NCBI GenBank assembly: GCA_036563875.1
Contig: DATCLO010000012.1
Coordinates: 1-8,674, forward strand
Length of the DNA: 8,674 nt
Direction: 5' to 3'
Source of the DNA: ZC4RG29 sp036563875
GTDB lineage: Bacteria; Bacteroidota; Bacteroidia; Cytophagales; Cyclobacteriaceae
The position numbers were made by a program, and so were the translations under genes. Shown here piece by piece: positions 1 through 6,196 of the stretch. Within the stretch, counting starts at the first letter, position 1. Every line of letters begins with the position of its first letter. The notes beneath the pieces are model-generated. The model had not been told where the DNA came from, made no database searches, and saw nothing but the letters and a program-made list of their open reading frames with translations.

Positions 1-1041
1 GTAGCGGAAGAACAACAGGCCACGGGAATCCGGTTGTTGGATGTGCTCGATATTCATTTCTATCCAAGTTCTTCCGTTGCTTCCGAGGTTGTCCAGTATC
101 ACAGGGTATACTTCGATAAGAATTACATTTTCCCGGAGGCAAATGGTGTGAAGAATGTGACAGGAACGTGGGACAACAGTCAGAACAAGGAGTACATTTT
201 CGAACGCTGTAAGGAATGGCTCGATCAATATATGGGTGAAGGCCACGGAGTCACATTTGGCGTAAGCGAAACAGGTATTAATTTCATAAACGCCAGTACA
301 ACAGCGGTATGGTATGCCAGCACGTTGGGAGAGTTCATGAAGCATAAGGAAATGGAGCTTTTTTCTCCCTGGTCATGGCAGCCTGGCATGTGGGAGGTAT
401 TGCATCTTTTCTCCGCATATAATAAGAACGCGTTTGTGTCAGCCTCGTCCTCGGAAGAAGAATTCGTTTCCGCATACCCTACCATAAATGAAGCCGGGGA
501 TTCCGTGACGTTAGTTTTGGTCAATAGATCAGTGAGCGCAACCAAATCTGTTAGGGTTTCTTTCAACGGATTTATCCTGGCAGGCGAGCCCTTTCAATTG
601 ATGGAACTCAGCAACCTTCCTCCATCGGAGACTTTTGTGTCACATACTAGCAATGCACTAAAAAAGTCGTCTGTGTCTGCAACAGGTAACGTTCTCGCGA
701 TCTCCTTACCACCCATGTCAGTAACTTCAGTGCTCCTTAAGGGCGGTAAAGGGGAGGTGATAACGGGAACCGAGGAAGCGATCGGGCATTCTTTATTTCA
801 GGTTTATCCCAATCCAGTTTCAGGAAATTCTGAGCTAACGGTAGAAATTCGTTCCTACGGGAAAGCCATAGTAAGTCTGCTGGATGTCAACGGGAAGGAA
901 GCCAAGTCAATTCTCGACCGATCGATTGATAACGAAGGGTATAAAAATACCTTTACTATTGCCGACTTGCCGAATGGAATATATTTTCTTCGGCTGACGC
1001 TGAATGGTAAAGTATACCATAGAAAGATATCGAAATTGTGA
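1..1041 (+). CDS. GH44-like secreted glycoside hydrolase with T9SS sorting tail (5' partial)
   Basis: The frame is open from base 1, so the N-terminal part, including the signal peptide, lies outside the window; the TTG at 34 is not a believable start. The visible part begins near the end of a TIM-barrel with LLDVLDIHFYPSS, which resembles the GH44 endoglucanase/mannanase core, and continues with FGVSETG; its Glu (bases 268-270) is at a plausible place for the catalytic nucleophile. SPWSWQPGMW (about 361-393) follows, then a small beta-domain (about 430-760). The last ~82 residues (about 793-1038) hold YPNP, LLDVNGKE, LPNGIYFLRL and a basic end, the type A sorting domain of the type IX secretion system, which exports proteins to the cell surface or medium. 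GH44 enzymes cleave beta-1,4-glucans. The family call is from motif memory; GH30- or GH5-like hydrolases are alternatives. The secretion call is much firmer. Confidence 0.75.
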   Translation, partial: VAEEQQATGIRLLDVLDIHFYPSSSVASEVVQYHRVYFDKNYIFPEANGVKNVTGTWDNSQNKEYIFERCKEWLDQYMGEGHGVTFGVSETGINFINASTTAVWYASTLGEFMKHKEMELFSPWSWQPGMWEVLHLFSAYNKNAFVSASSSEEEFVSAYPTINEAGDSVTLVLVNRSVSATKSVRVSFNGFILAGEPFQLMELSNLPPSETFVSHTSNALKKSSVSATGNVLAISLPPMSVTSVLLKGGKGEVITGTEEAIGHSLFQVYPNPVSGNSELTVEIRSYGKAIVSLLDVNGKEAKSILDRSIDNEGYKNTFTIADLPNGIYFLRLTLNGKVYHRKISKL

Positions 1042-1048
1042 TCTTGGA

Positions 1049-1074
1049 TTCCGCCCAAATGGCGGAAATTTTTT
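1049..1074 (+). terminator. Rho-independent terminator after the GH44-like gene
   Basis: A perfect 7-bp stem (TTCCGCC at 1049-1055, GGCGGAA at 1061-1067) with a 5-nt loop is followed after one A by six T (1069-1074). It starts 7 bases after the stop codon of the upstream gene. It should end that transcript, so the DUF4038 gene downstream probably has its own promoter or depends on read-through. Confidence 0.75.
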
Positions 1075-1110
1075 CAGCGGCCGCGCGGAATTGTTGGTAT
1101 TTTAGCAGAA

Positions 1111-2547
1111 ATGAAGTCACCTATATTTATCCGGCGGGCCTTTCATGCCTCAGTATTATTGACAATCATATCCTACTGTGCATCTGCCCAGGCCAGCTTC
1201 CCACTTCGCGTCAGCGACGACAAACGCTATCTCGTGGATCAGCAAGGCAAGCCGTTTCCGATACTTGGCCGGACCGCCTGGTTCATCATATCGCAGCCTG
1301 AAGAGGGATACCGGAAGTTTATTGAGAACACGTTGTCGCACGGGCACAACGCCATCGAATTTGCGGCCATCACACATTGGCCCATGGGCAACAACGCACC
1401 CTTCAACGGAGAGGGTGAAGTGCCGTTCCTGAGACGACTCGACGGATCAACGTGGGACGGTAAGCTCAAGTACAGTTCGCTTCCATTAGAGGCACCGGAC
1501 TTTACAACGCCTAACGAAAAGTACTGGCGGTATCTCGACCGCTTTCTCGCATACTGTGAAGAAAAGGAACTCCTGGTCTTCATGTTCCCCGCGTATTTGG
1601 GATATGCGGGAGAGGAGCAGGGTTGGATGAAGGAGCTTGTCGCAAACGGCAAAGAGAAAACAATGGCATATGGTGCGTGGGTAGCGGAACGCTATAAGCA
1701 TCGGAAGAATATCGTGTGGATGCTGCTCGGAGATATGGGGGAATTCAATGAAGAGCAGCGGATTGCGGAACAGGCGCTTATCGATGGACTCAAGAGCGTG
1801 AAAGACCAACAGTCCGTACTATACACTGCTGAGTCGCACAGCGGACAAAACGCGGCCGACAATCCTTACTTCGGCCATGAGATGACATTGAATGGAGTAT
1901 ATACGTGGGAGTTGAAAGTTCCGGTGCCGTATCTTGGCCGCAAGGCTTATGCCCACGAGCCGACTATGCCGGCCTTTTTGCTCGAAGAACCTTACGACGA
2001 GGAAGGCCCCGACGGGAATAATTACAATCCCAACGCGACGCAACCCGTACGGCGCTTTCAATGGTGGGGATGGCTGACTACGATAGGAGGGTACATCTCG
2101 GGCAACGGATATGTATGGCAGTTTGTCGATCCAATATGGCAGCAGCACCTGGAGACGCAGGGCGCGCAAGACATGATGCGCCTTAATGAATTCATTAAGT
2201 CGCTCGAGTGGTGGAAGCTGGTACCCGGAGGATTGGACGGGATGAAAGACATCATCGTGGATCCTGCCAATGCCGACACGACTGCCTCTTTTGTTTCCGC
2301 TGCCGCTGCCAGAGACGGATCTTTTTTAGTCGCCTACATCCCGCCTGCACACGATGGCAGGATAAGAGTCGATCTTACCGTGTTGAGCAAACCCGGTATC
2401 GCCTACTGGTTCGACCCTACCGACGGTCGATACCTGCCTGTTAAGGGATCGCCCATTAGGAACAACAGTGTTAAGGAGTTTATCACGCCGGAAAAGAATA
2501 GTGTGGGCGAAAGTGACTGGGTGTTGCTGGTGAAAACGACCCGGTAA
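1111..2547 (+). CDS. Secreted DUF4038 (apiosidase-like, GH140-related) glycoside hydrolase
   Basis: The 478-residue protein starts with a basic segment and a hydrophobic stretch ending in CASAQA (about residues 1-28), a signal peptide. The mature part opens with FPLRVSDDKRYLVDQQGKPF and LGRTAWF, typical of DUF4038 domains, whose characterised members include GH140 apiosidases that remove apiose branches from rhamnogalacturonan II. Further landmarks are IVWMLLGD with Asp208 and AFLLEEPYD with Glu292/Glu293, which fit the expected acidic catalytic pair at strand ends of a TIM-barrel, then WWGWLTTIGGYISGNGYVW (about 318-336). Residues about 395-478 (GSFLVAYIPP, YWFDPTDGRYLPV) form the beta-sandwich often annotated as a putative collagen-binding domain in this architecture. 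It has no T9SS tail, so it is probably periplasmic. The ATG at 1111 is preferred because the signal peptide begins there. The exact sugar specificity cannot be read from sequence. Confidence 0.85.
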   Translation: MKSPIFIRRAFHASVLLTIISYCASAQASFPLRVSDDKRYLVDQQGKPFPILGRTAWFIISQPEEGYRKFIENTLSHGHNAIEFAAITHWPMGNNAPFNGEGEVPFLRRLDGSTWDGKLKYSSLPLEAPDFTTPNEKYWRYLDRFLAYCEEKELLVFMFPAYLGYAGEEQGWMKELVANGKEKTMAYGAWVAERYKHRKNIVWMLLGDMGEFNEEQRIAEQALIDGLKSVKDQQSVLYTAESHSGQNAADNPYFGHEMTLNGVYTWELKVPVPYLGRKAYAHEPTMPAFLLEEPYDEEGPDGNNYNPNATQPVRRFQWWGWLTTIGGYISGNGYVWQFVDPIWQQHLETQGAQDMMRLNEFIKSLEWWKLVPGGLDGMKDIIVDPANADTTASFVSAAAARDGSFLVAYIPPAHDGRIRVDLTVLSKPGIAYWFDPTDGRYLPVKGSPIRNNSVKEFITPEKNSVGESDWVLLVKTTR

Positions 2548-2657
2548 TTTCTATTGTACATTAGGATCTTTTCAGAGACGCGCGATCGTGTGCGGGCTAA
2601 TCGCCGACGATGGGTTCCTTCTCACTCCCAATTCTTGTCCTGTTGTCCTCTTCGCTC

Positions 2658-2803
2658 TCACACTCACGCTTACACTGTCCTCTCCCGATCCTCTATCACC
2701 TCGTCGCGCGCCGATACAAGGTGTGCCTCGAAGGTAAATTTCCTGTGGCGCGCTACCATGCCGACATTCTGATCCCAGGGCTGCGCCCCGGGCTACCGAT
2801 ATG
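2658..2803 (+). repeat. Composite intergenic repeat, copy A
   Basis: This stretch aligns with 6197-6348 in the same orientation. From 2696 to 2803 the two align without gaps at about 80% identity (21 differences in 108 counted by eye); upstream, copy A lacks one 6-nt CACACT-like unit. Parts in order: a CACTCA-type hexamer run (2658-2676); CACCT (2697-2701) complementary to AGGTG (2719-2723); GCGCGCC (2706-2712) complementary to GGCGCGC (2747-2753); and a hairpin of CCCAGGGC (2774-2781) and GCCCCGGG (2785-2792) with loop TGC and one mismatch. The conserved palindromes suggest a REP-like or non-autonomous mobile element; the class is inference. Confidence 0.85.
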
Positions 2804-2930
2804 CCGCCTTGCTGGGGCTCGTGAGAAGGAGTTGAATAGTTAGATCATTAATCACAGCGCGCACGCGGCCACCGATGACCGTTTTCGAGTATCTATGGAG
2901 TTGAGCCCTGAAAAATTCTGAACTTTTTCC

Positions 2931-2960
2931 TTGAAGCGCGAAACATTCATCGTAATTTTA
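2931..2960 (+). promoter_or_regulatory. Candidate Bacteroidota-type promoter of arsR
   Basis: TTG at 2931-2933 and TAATTTTA at 2953-2960, separated by 19 bases, match the Bacteroidota housekeeping pattern (TTG, about 19 bases, TAnnTTTG) except for the last base. The -7 element lies inside the ArsR operator, so bound ArsR would block RNA polymerase. The leader before the ATG at 2974 would be very short. Confidence 0.45.
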
Positions 2961-2964
2961 CGAT
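2949..2964. promoter_or_regulatory. ArsR operator 1 (perfect palindrome)
   Basis: ATCGTAATTTTACGAT is a perfect inverted repeat (7-bp arms, 2-bp centre) ending 9 bases before the arsR start. A near-copy lies before arsM (3323-3338). ArsR-family dimers bind imperfect palindromes in their own promoters and release them on binding arsenite, so this is the most likely autoregulatory site. Confidence 0.7.
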
Positions 2965-2973
2965 ATAGTAGGC

Positions 2974-3300
2974 ATGGGTCTCTCCAAGACAGAAGAATTC
3001 ACCAAAACCCAAAACGAACTTGCGGCCCTGGCGAAAGCGCTGGGTCATCCTGCCCGTATTGCCATTGTTCAATACCTGATCAAGACAAGAGTGTGCGTAT
3101 GCGGCGACATCGTGGATGAATTGCCCTTGTCGCAGTCGACTGTCTCACAGCACTTGAAGGAATTGAAGAAGGTCGGTTTAATCAAAGGCAACATCGAAGG
3201 CCCGAGTGTTTGCTATTGTATCGACGAAAAGGTATGGAATAGGGCCAAGAAGATGATTGGTGAGCTTTTCGAAGCCTATCAAACTCAAAATTGCTGTTAA
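2974..3300 (+). CDS. arsR: ArsR/SmtB-family arsenic-responsive repressor
   Basis: The 108-residue protein is a winged helix-turn-helix of ArsR size. LAKALGHPARIAIVQYL (about 19-35) is the usual dimer/helix start, and SQSTVSQHLKELKKVGLI (53-70) is the recognition helix and entry to the wing. Cys41 and Cys43 (VCVCGDIV) match the CxC arsenite-sensing pair in the helix before the recognition helix of classical ArsR proteins. Extra cysteines, Cys80 and Cys82 in the wing and the terminal Cys107-Cys108, could add a third thiol ligand; this is inference. The protein should repress its own operon and let go of DNA when As(III) binds. A palindrome overlaps its promoter. The gene heads a same-strand group with arsM (36-base gap) and arsC. 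Arsenic rather than another metal is supported by these neighbours. Confidence 0.93.
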   Translation: MGLSKTEEFTKTQNELAALAKALGHPARIAIVQYLIKTRVCVCGDIVDELPLSQSTVSQHLKELKKVGLIKGNIEGPSVCYCIDEKVWNRAKKMIGELFEAYQTQNCC

Positions 3301-3322
3301 GCGTGTTTTTTTGTTCAATTTA

Positions 3323-3338
3323 ATCGCAATATTACGAT
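3323..3338. promoter_or_regulatory. ArsR operator 2, overlapping the arsM start codon
   Basis: ATCGCAATATTACGAT is a 16-bp palindrome with one mismatched pair and shares 14 of 16 positions with the site before arsR. It ends on the second base of the arsM ATG (3337-3339). Its likeness to operator 1 supports ArsR binding; the start-codon overlap is unusual and suggests a roadblock to transcription entering from arsR or a second control point. Confidence 0.6.
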
Positions 3339-4188
3339 GAATAAGCAGTCAGAAACCCCCGAACAACTAAAAGAGCTGGTCAAAGAGAAGTACGCTCAGA
3401 TTGCTGACCAAGCCAAAACGGACGCAGCCGGTTGCTGCGGACCCGCGTGTTGTGACACGATCGACCAGGCATTGATGGTCGAGGATTATTCGAAACTGAG
3501 CGGATATGTGGCCGATGCCGATCTCGGACTCGGCTGTGGATTGCCCACGCAATTTGCCAAAATATCAGAGGGAGATACCGTCGTCGATCTCGGATCGGGG
3601 GCAGGTAACGATTGCTTTGTCGCGCGTTCGCTTACGGGTGAACGAGGCAAGGTAATTGGCGTCGACTTTACTGAGAAGATGGTTGAGAAAGCCAGGCTGA
3701 ACGCTACCAAACTCGGACTCAATAATGTAGAGTTCCGACTTGGAGACATTGAAAATCTTCCTCTGGCCGCTGAGACGGCTGATGTGGTTGTGAGCAATTG
3801 TGTACTGAACCTTGTTCCTAACAAACGGAAAGCCTTTGAGGAAACGTACCGGGTTTTGAAAAAAGGAGGACATTTTAGTATTTCGGACATCGTATTGGAA
3901 GGGGAGTTGCCGGATGAGCTTAGGAAGGCGGCCGAGATGTATGCAGGATGTGTTTCCGGGGCGATTCAAAAGGAAGAGTACCTGGACATCGTGGGAAAGG
4001 CTGGCTTTGCCAACGTGACTGTCCAGAAAGAAAAGGAGATCATACTCCCTGACGATATCTTGTTAACCTATTTGGCAAAGGACGAAATCCCCGCGTTCCG
4101 GTCGAAAGCCAGGATTTTGAGTATTACGGTTTACGGCGAGAAGACTGAAGAAAAGTCAGGATGTTGTTCGCCGGAGTGTTGTAGTTAG
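3337..4188 (+). CDS. arsM: Arsenite S-adenosylmethionine methyltransferase ArsM
   Basis: The 283-residue protein has the class I SAM-binding fold: VVDLGSGAGND (about 82-92) is motif I and GKVIGVDFTEKMVEKAR (104-120) follows it. The three cysteines that bind As(III) in ArsM are all present: Cys67 in GLGCG, Cys155 in SNCVLNL and Cys205 in YAGCVSG. ArsM methylates arsenite stepwise to methyl-, dimethyl- and volatile trimethylarsenicals in the cytosol. Four vicinal Cys pairs at the ends, AGCCGPACCD (31-40) and GCCSPECCS (275-283), could capture or hand over As(III); a C-terminal CC motif is known in some bacterial ArsM, the matching N-terminal one is less usual. The ATG at 3337 is the only reasonable start, because the next Met is far inside. 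The stop is one base from the arsC start, indicating coupled translation. Confidence 0.95.
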   Translation: MNKQSETPEQLKELVKEKYAQIADQAKTDAAGCCGPACCDTIDQALMVEDYSKLSGYVADADLGLGCGLPTQFAKISEGDTVVDLGSGAGNDCFVARSLTGERGKVIGVDFTEKMVEKARLNATKLGLNNVEFRLGDIENLPLAAETADVVVSNCVLNLVPNKRKAFEETYRVLKKGGHFSISDIVLEGELPDELRKAAEMYAGCVSGAIQKEEYLDIVGKAGFANVTVQKEKEIILPDDILLTYLAKDEIPAFRSKARILSITVYGEKTEEKSGCCSPECCS

Positions 4189-4189
4189 T

Positions 4190-4612
4190 ATGACGAACAT
4201 ATTGGTTCTATGTACAGGTAACAGCTGTCGGAGCCAGATGGCCGAGGGATATCTGCGCCACTTTTCCGGAGACAAGGCAATCGTTAGGAGTGCGGGGGTT
4301 GAGGCGCACGGTGTGAACCCAACCGCGATTGCTGTCATGATGGAAGACGGCGTAGATATTTCCGGACATACGTCTAACGTAGTTGACGAGTATCTTTCCC
4401 AGGATTTTGATTTTGTTATTACGGTTTGCGACAACGCGAAGGAGCGATGTCCAGTATTTCCCGGTAAAGCAGTAATGGTCCATCGCGATTTTCCCGATCC
4501 AGCTGCGGCAACGGGTACCGTAGAGGCGGTGCTGGAGCAGTTCAGGGCGACGAGGGATTTGATTAAGGCGTTCTGCAGGAATTTTGTTTCGCAGCATGTT
4601 GATAGAAGGTGA
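4190..4612 (+). CDS. arsC: Arsenate reductase, thioredoxin-coupled LMW-phosphatase type
   Basis: The 140-residue protein is of the low-molecular-weight tyrosine phosphatase fold used by Gram-positive-type ArsC. The anion-binding loop CTGNSCRS gives Cys8 and Arg14 (CX5R); Cys80 and Cys87 in VCDNAKERCP are the redox relay pair that passes the disulfide to thioredoxin; DPA at 103-105 provides the general acid Asp. It reduces As(V) to As(III), which is both the ArsM substrate and the ArsR inducer. It starts one base after the arsM stop, so the two are almost certainly co-translated. No efflux gene (arsB or acr3) follows: a hairpin and a convergent gene come next, so in this window detoxification would rest on reduction plus methylation. 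Confidence 0.94.
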   Translation: MTNILVLCTGNSCRSQMAEGYLRHFSGDKAIVRSAGVEAHGVNPTAIAVMMEDGVDISGHTSNVVDEYLSQDFDFVITVCDNAKERCPVFPGKAVMVHRDFPDPAAATGTVEAVLEQFRATRDLIKAFCRNFVSQHVDRR

Positions 4613-4636
4613 TGACCGCATATTGAGGGTGGTGAT

Positions 4637-4664
4637 GTAGAGACGTAGCATGCTACGCCTCTAC
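4637..4664. repeat. 28-nt hairpin between convergent genes, possible bidirectional terminator
   Basis: Outer arms GTAGAG (4637-4642) and CTCTAC (4659-4664) and inner arms CGTAGC (4644-4649) and GCTACG (4652-4657) form a 12-bp stem with one A/C mismatch and an AT loop. It sits 24 bases past the arsC stop and 2 bases past the stop of the minus-strand hemerythrin gene. No U tract follows on either strand. I recall hairpins with this outline (GTAGAGACG...CTCTAC) as dispersed repeats in Bacteroidota and cyanobacteria, but cannot verify that here. Confidence 0.65.
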
Positions 4665-4666
4665 TA

Positions 4667-5320
4667 TTACTCACTCGCCAATGCCTCCAACTCCTCATAC
4701 CTGGCTATTTCCATTTCACCCTTTACGGTCTCCATGACCCGTTCAAAATACTGCTTTGGGACGTTTGCTTTCAGGCCGGACAGCATGCCGAGGCTTTCTT
4801 CAACGCGCTGCGCGGGGATAATGTATTTTAACCAAAGCAGTAGGATGTCGGGTGAGAGGCGCTTCATGATGGTTTGACGATGTTGTATGAGCTCGTCGTC
4901 GGAGAAATGTTTTTGTAGCAAGACCTCTGTAACCCTTTCTTCTTCATGCGTATGCTCGAGGTATTGGCTCTGGAACAGCGTAAAGCGTAGATAGAAGTCG
5001 TGCATTTGTTCATGGGTCTCCTGGCCCGTCAGGGTTTGAAGCTGATGTTTCAGGTCATCCTGGATTTGGTCCAGTTTTTCATGGTCTTCTCTGTCGTGGA
5101 CCGATGCACCGGGTGCCCTTTCTTCCAAGTGCCTCAGCGTGTGTTCATTTTCAGTATGTACGTGGTCGTTGAGTAGCGCAAACATTTCGTTACCCAGTTG
5201 TTTCAGCTGTTGCAGGGCGGAGGGGTCGCTGATATCGGTTTGGCCTAATCTAAAGGCAAATTGTGAAATTACATTTCGGAGTCCCTTATGTGGGGCTGCA
5301 AAGGAGCGGATCGTAGCCAT
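4667..5320 (-). CDS. Hemerythrin-like (HHE domain) protein
   Basis: The 217-residue, helix-rich, soluble protein has the His/Glu spacing of a hemerythrin-like four-helix bundle with a diiron site: His11 (APHKGLR), His53 and Glu57 (NDHVHTENEH), His80 (EDHEKLD), His123 and Glu127 (LEHTHEEE). It has no signal peptide or membrane segment, so it is cytosolic. Such proteins bind O2 or NO or manage iron and oxidative stress; the ligand here cannot be told. Residues about 150-217 form a further helical tail beyond the core. It lies 68 bases downstream of the AraC-type gene on the same strand, suggesting co-transcription or control by it, and is convergent with arsC. An inverted repeat (5322-5349) sits directly upstream of its start. 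Confidence 0.82.
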   Translation of the reverse strand: MATIRSFAAPHKGLRNVISQFAFRLGQTDISDPSALQQLKQLGNEMFALLNDHVHTENEHTLRHLEERAPGASVHDREDHEKLDQIQDDLKHQLQTLTGQETHEQMHDFYLRFTLFQSQYLEHTHEEERVTEVLLQKHFSDDELIQHRQTIMKRLSPDILLLWLKYIIPAQRVEESLGMLSGLKANVPKQYFERVMETVKGEMEIARYEELEALASE

Positions 5321-5321
5321 A

Positions 5322-5349
5322 TTTGAACAGGTTTTGTGCTTTGTTCAAA
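5322..5349. promoter_or_regulatory. Operator-like inverted repeat before the hemerythrin-like gene
   Basis: TTTGAACA (5322-5329) and TGTTCAAA (5342-5349) are perfect 8-bp arms separated by 12 bases. The repeat begins 2 bases upstream of the minus-strand ATG (5318-5320). It could be a regulator binding site or, in RNA, a leader hairpin close to the start codon. It does not match FNR or CRP consensus sites. Confidence 0.5.
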
Positions 5350-5388
5350 GATGGCGCTACAGCCTTTCGCGCGATTGTAAAAAATCGT

Positions 5389-6174
5389 TTATCTCGATTT
5401 GAAGTAAGCTTCGGGTGTGTCACCCGTAAAGCGTTTGAACTCTTTGATGAAGTGCGACTGATCGAAAAAGCCGCCATCATATCCCAGTGCGGTGAGCGAG
5501 GGTGATGCGTCGACATTCTGAATAATATTCCGGAACCTGACAATAGCGGCAAATTTTTTCGGTGATGTACCTACGATTTTCCGAAAGCGTTTTTCCAGGG
5601 GCGACTGACTTATATTTAACTGTTTGGAAAGCGCGTTGATTTTTACGAGTCCTTTGCTTTGATAGATAAGCTCAAGCGCGTTGATTACCATCATATCGGG
5701 TTTGACACCCTTCATCCGGGTGAGCAAAAAGTGCTCGACGACCCTGATTTTTTCGGCGTGAGTAGGGGCTTCGCATAGTTGCTCTTCGAACAGCAGCAAT
5801 TCTGAACGAAGGATAAAGTTATCCAGCGACACGCTGCGTTGAAACAGCTCGTGAATGGGTTCGTGAAAGAACATCGCCGCGCCGCCGGGATTGAAACAGA
5901 CAAGGACTGTTCCAGTGTTGGAAACGTTTTTGAATAGCCTGTATGTGTCGTTGATGCCGGTTATGCCCGAGCGGGATAAGCCGACCTGCTTTTCGTCGAG
6001 CACTTGAAAGAGGTTCCCGCTAAACTGGAAGCCCATCACCAGCCCGGTACCGGGGAGGACCTTGTAGACGCTTTCATCGGGTATTTCGGAGATGATGAAG
6101 CATTCCACATAAGGTTTGAGCGCGTCTTGGGGTGTGTACAGAGTAGATCCCATACTGGGCTGTAAGATCGGCAT
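5389..6174 (-). CDS. AraC-family transcriptional regulator
   Basis: With the ATG at 6174-6172 the protein has 261 residues (first residues MPILQPSMGSTLYTP). The N-terminal ~135 residues (PYVECFIISEIPD, KVLPGTGLVMGFQFSG) resemble the DUF6597 sensor domain common in Bacteroidota AraC regulators. The C-terminal ~100 residues carry two helix-turn-helices: INALSKQLNISQSPLEKRFR and LGYDGGFFDQSHFIKEFKRF, ending in GDTPEAYF, the AraC/XylS signature. A longer frame opens at 6225, but its extra 17 codons (MQCECERECEELLRLRK) are read from the CACTCA-rich edge of repeat copy B and do not look like protein; the ATG at 6153 is another option. The ligand is unknown. The adjacent hemerythrin-like gene is the obvious candidate target. 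Confidence 0.88.
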   Translation of the reverse strand: MPILQPSMGSTLYTPQDALKPYVECFIISEIPDESVYKVLPGTGLVMGFQFSGNLFQVLDEKQVGLSRSGITGINDTYRLFKNVSNTGTVLVCFNPGGAAMFFHEPIHELFQRSVSLDNFILRSELLLFEEQLCEAPTHAEKIRVVEHFLLTRMKGVKPDMMVINALELIYQSKGLVKINALSKQLNISQSPLEKRFRKIVGTSPKKFAAIVRFRNIIQNVDASPSLTALGYDGGFFDQSHFIKEFKRFTGDTPEAYFKSR

Positions 6175-6196
6175 TTTACGAAGCCTCAGCAATTCT

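Larger units (their letters stand above)
2548..2973. other. Non-coding interval before the arsenic operon
   Basis: About 425 bases between the DUF4038 gene and arsR. No gene with family features is visible. It holds repeat copy A (2658-2803) and, at its right end, the arsR promoter and operator. No clear intrinsic terminator follows the DUF4038 gene. Two overlapping open frames run through 2554-2843, but they reflect the repeat (see findings). Confidence 0.7.

Noticed and set aside
1239..1809. Antisense frames inside the DUF4038 gene
   Set aside because: The plus strand carries a full domain architecture here; the antisense products have no recognisable features.
2581..2610. Terminator after the DUF4038 gene
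   Set aside because: Only a 5-bp ATCGT/ACGAT pairing with a long loop was found, without a T run.
3486..3969. Long antisense frames inside arsM
   Set aside because: They are shadows of the strongly supported arsM frame and show no family features of their own.
5371..5386. Terminator after the AraC-type gene
   Set aside because: CGATT and AATCG can form only a weak 5-bp stem, and no U tract follows on the minus strand.
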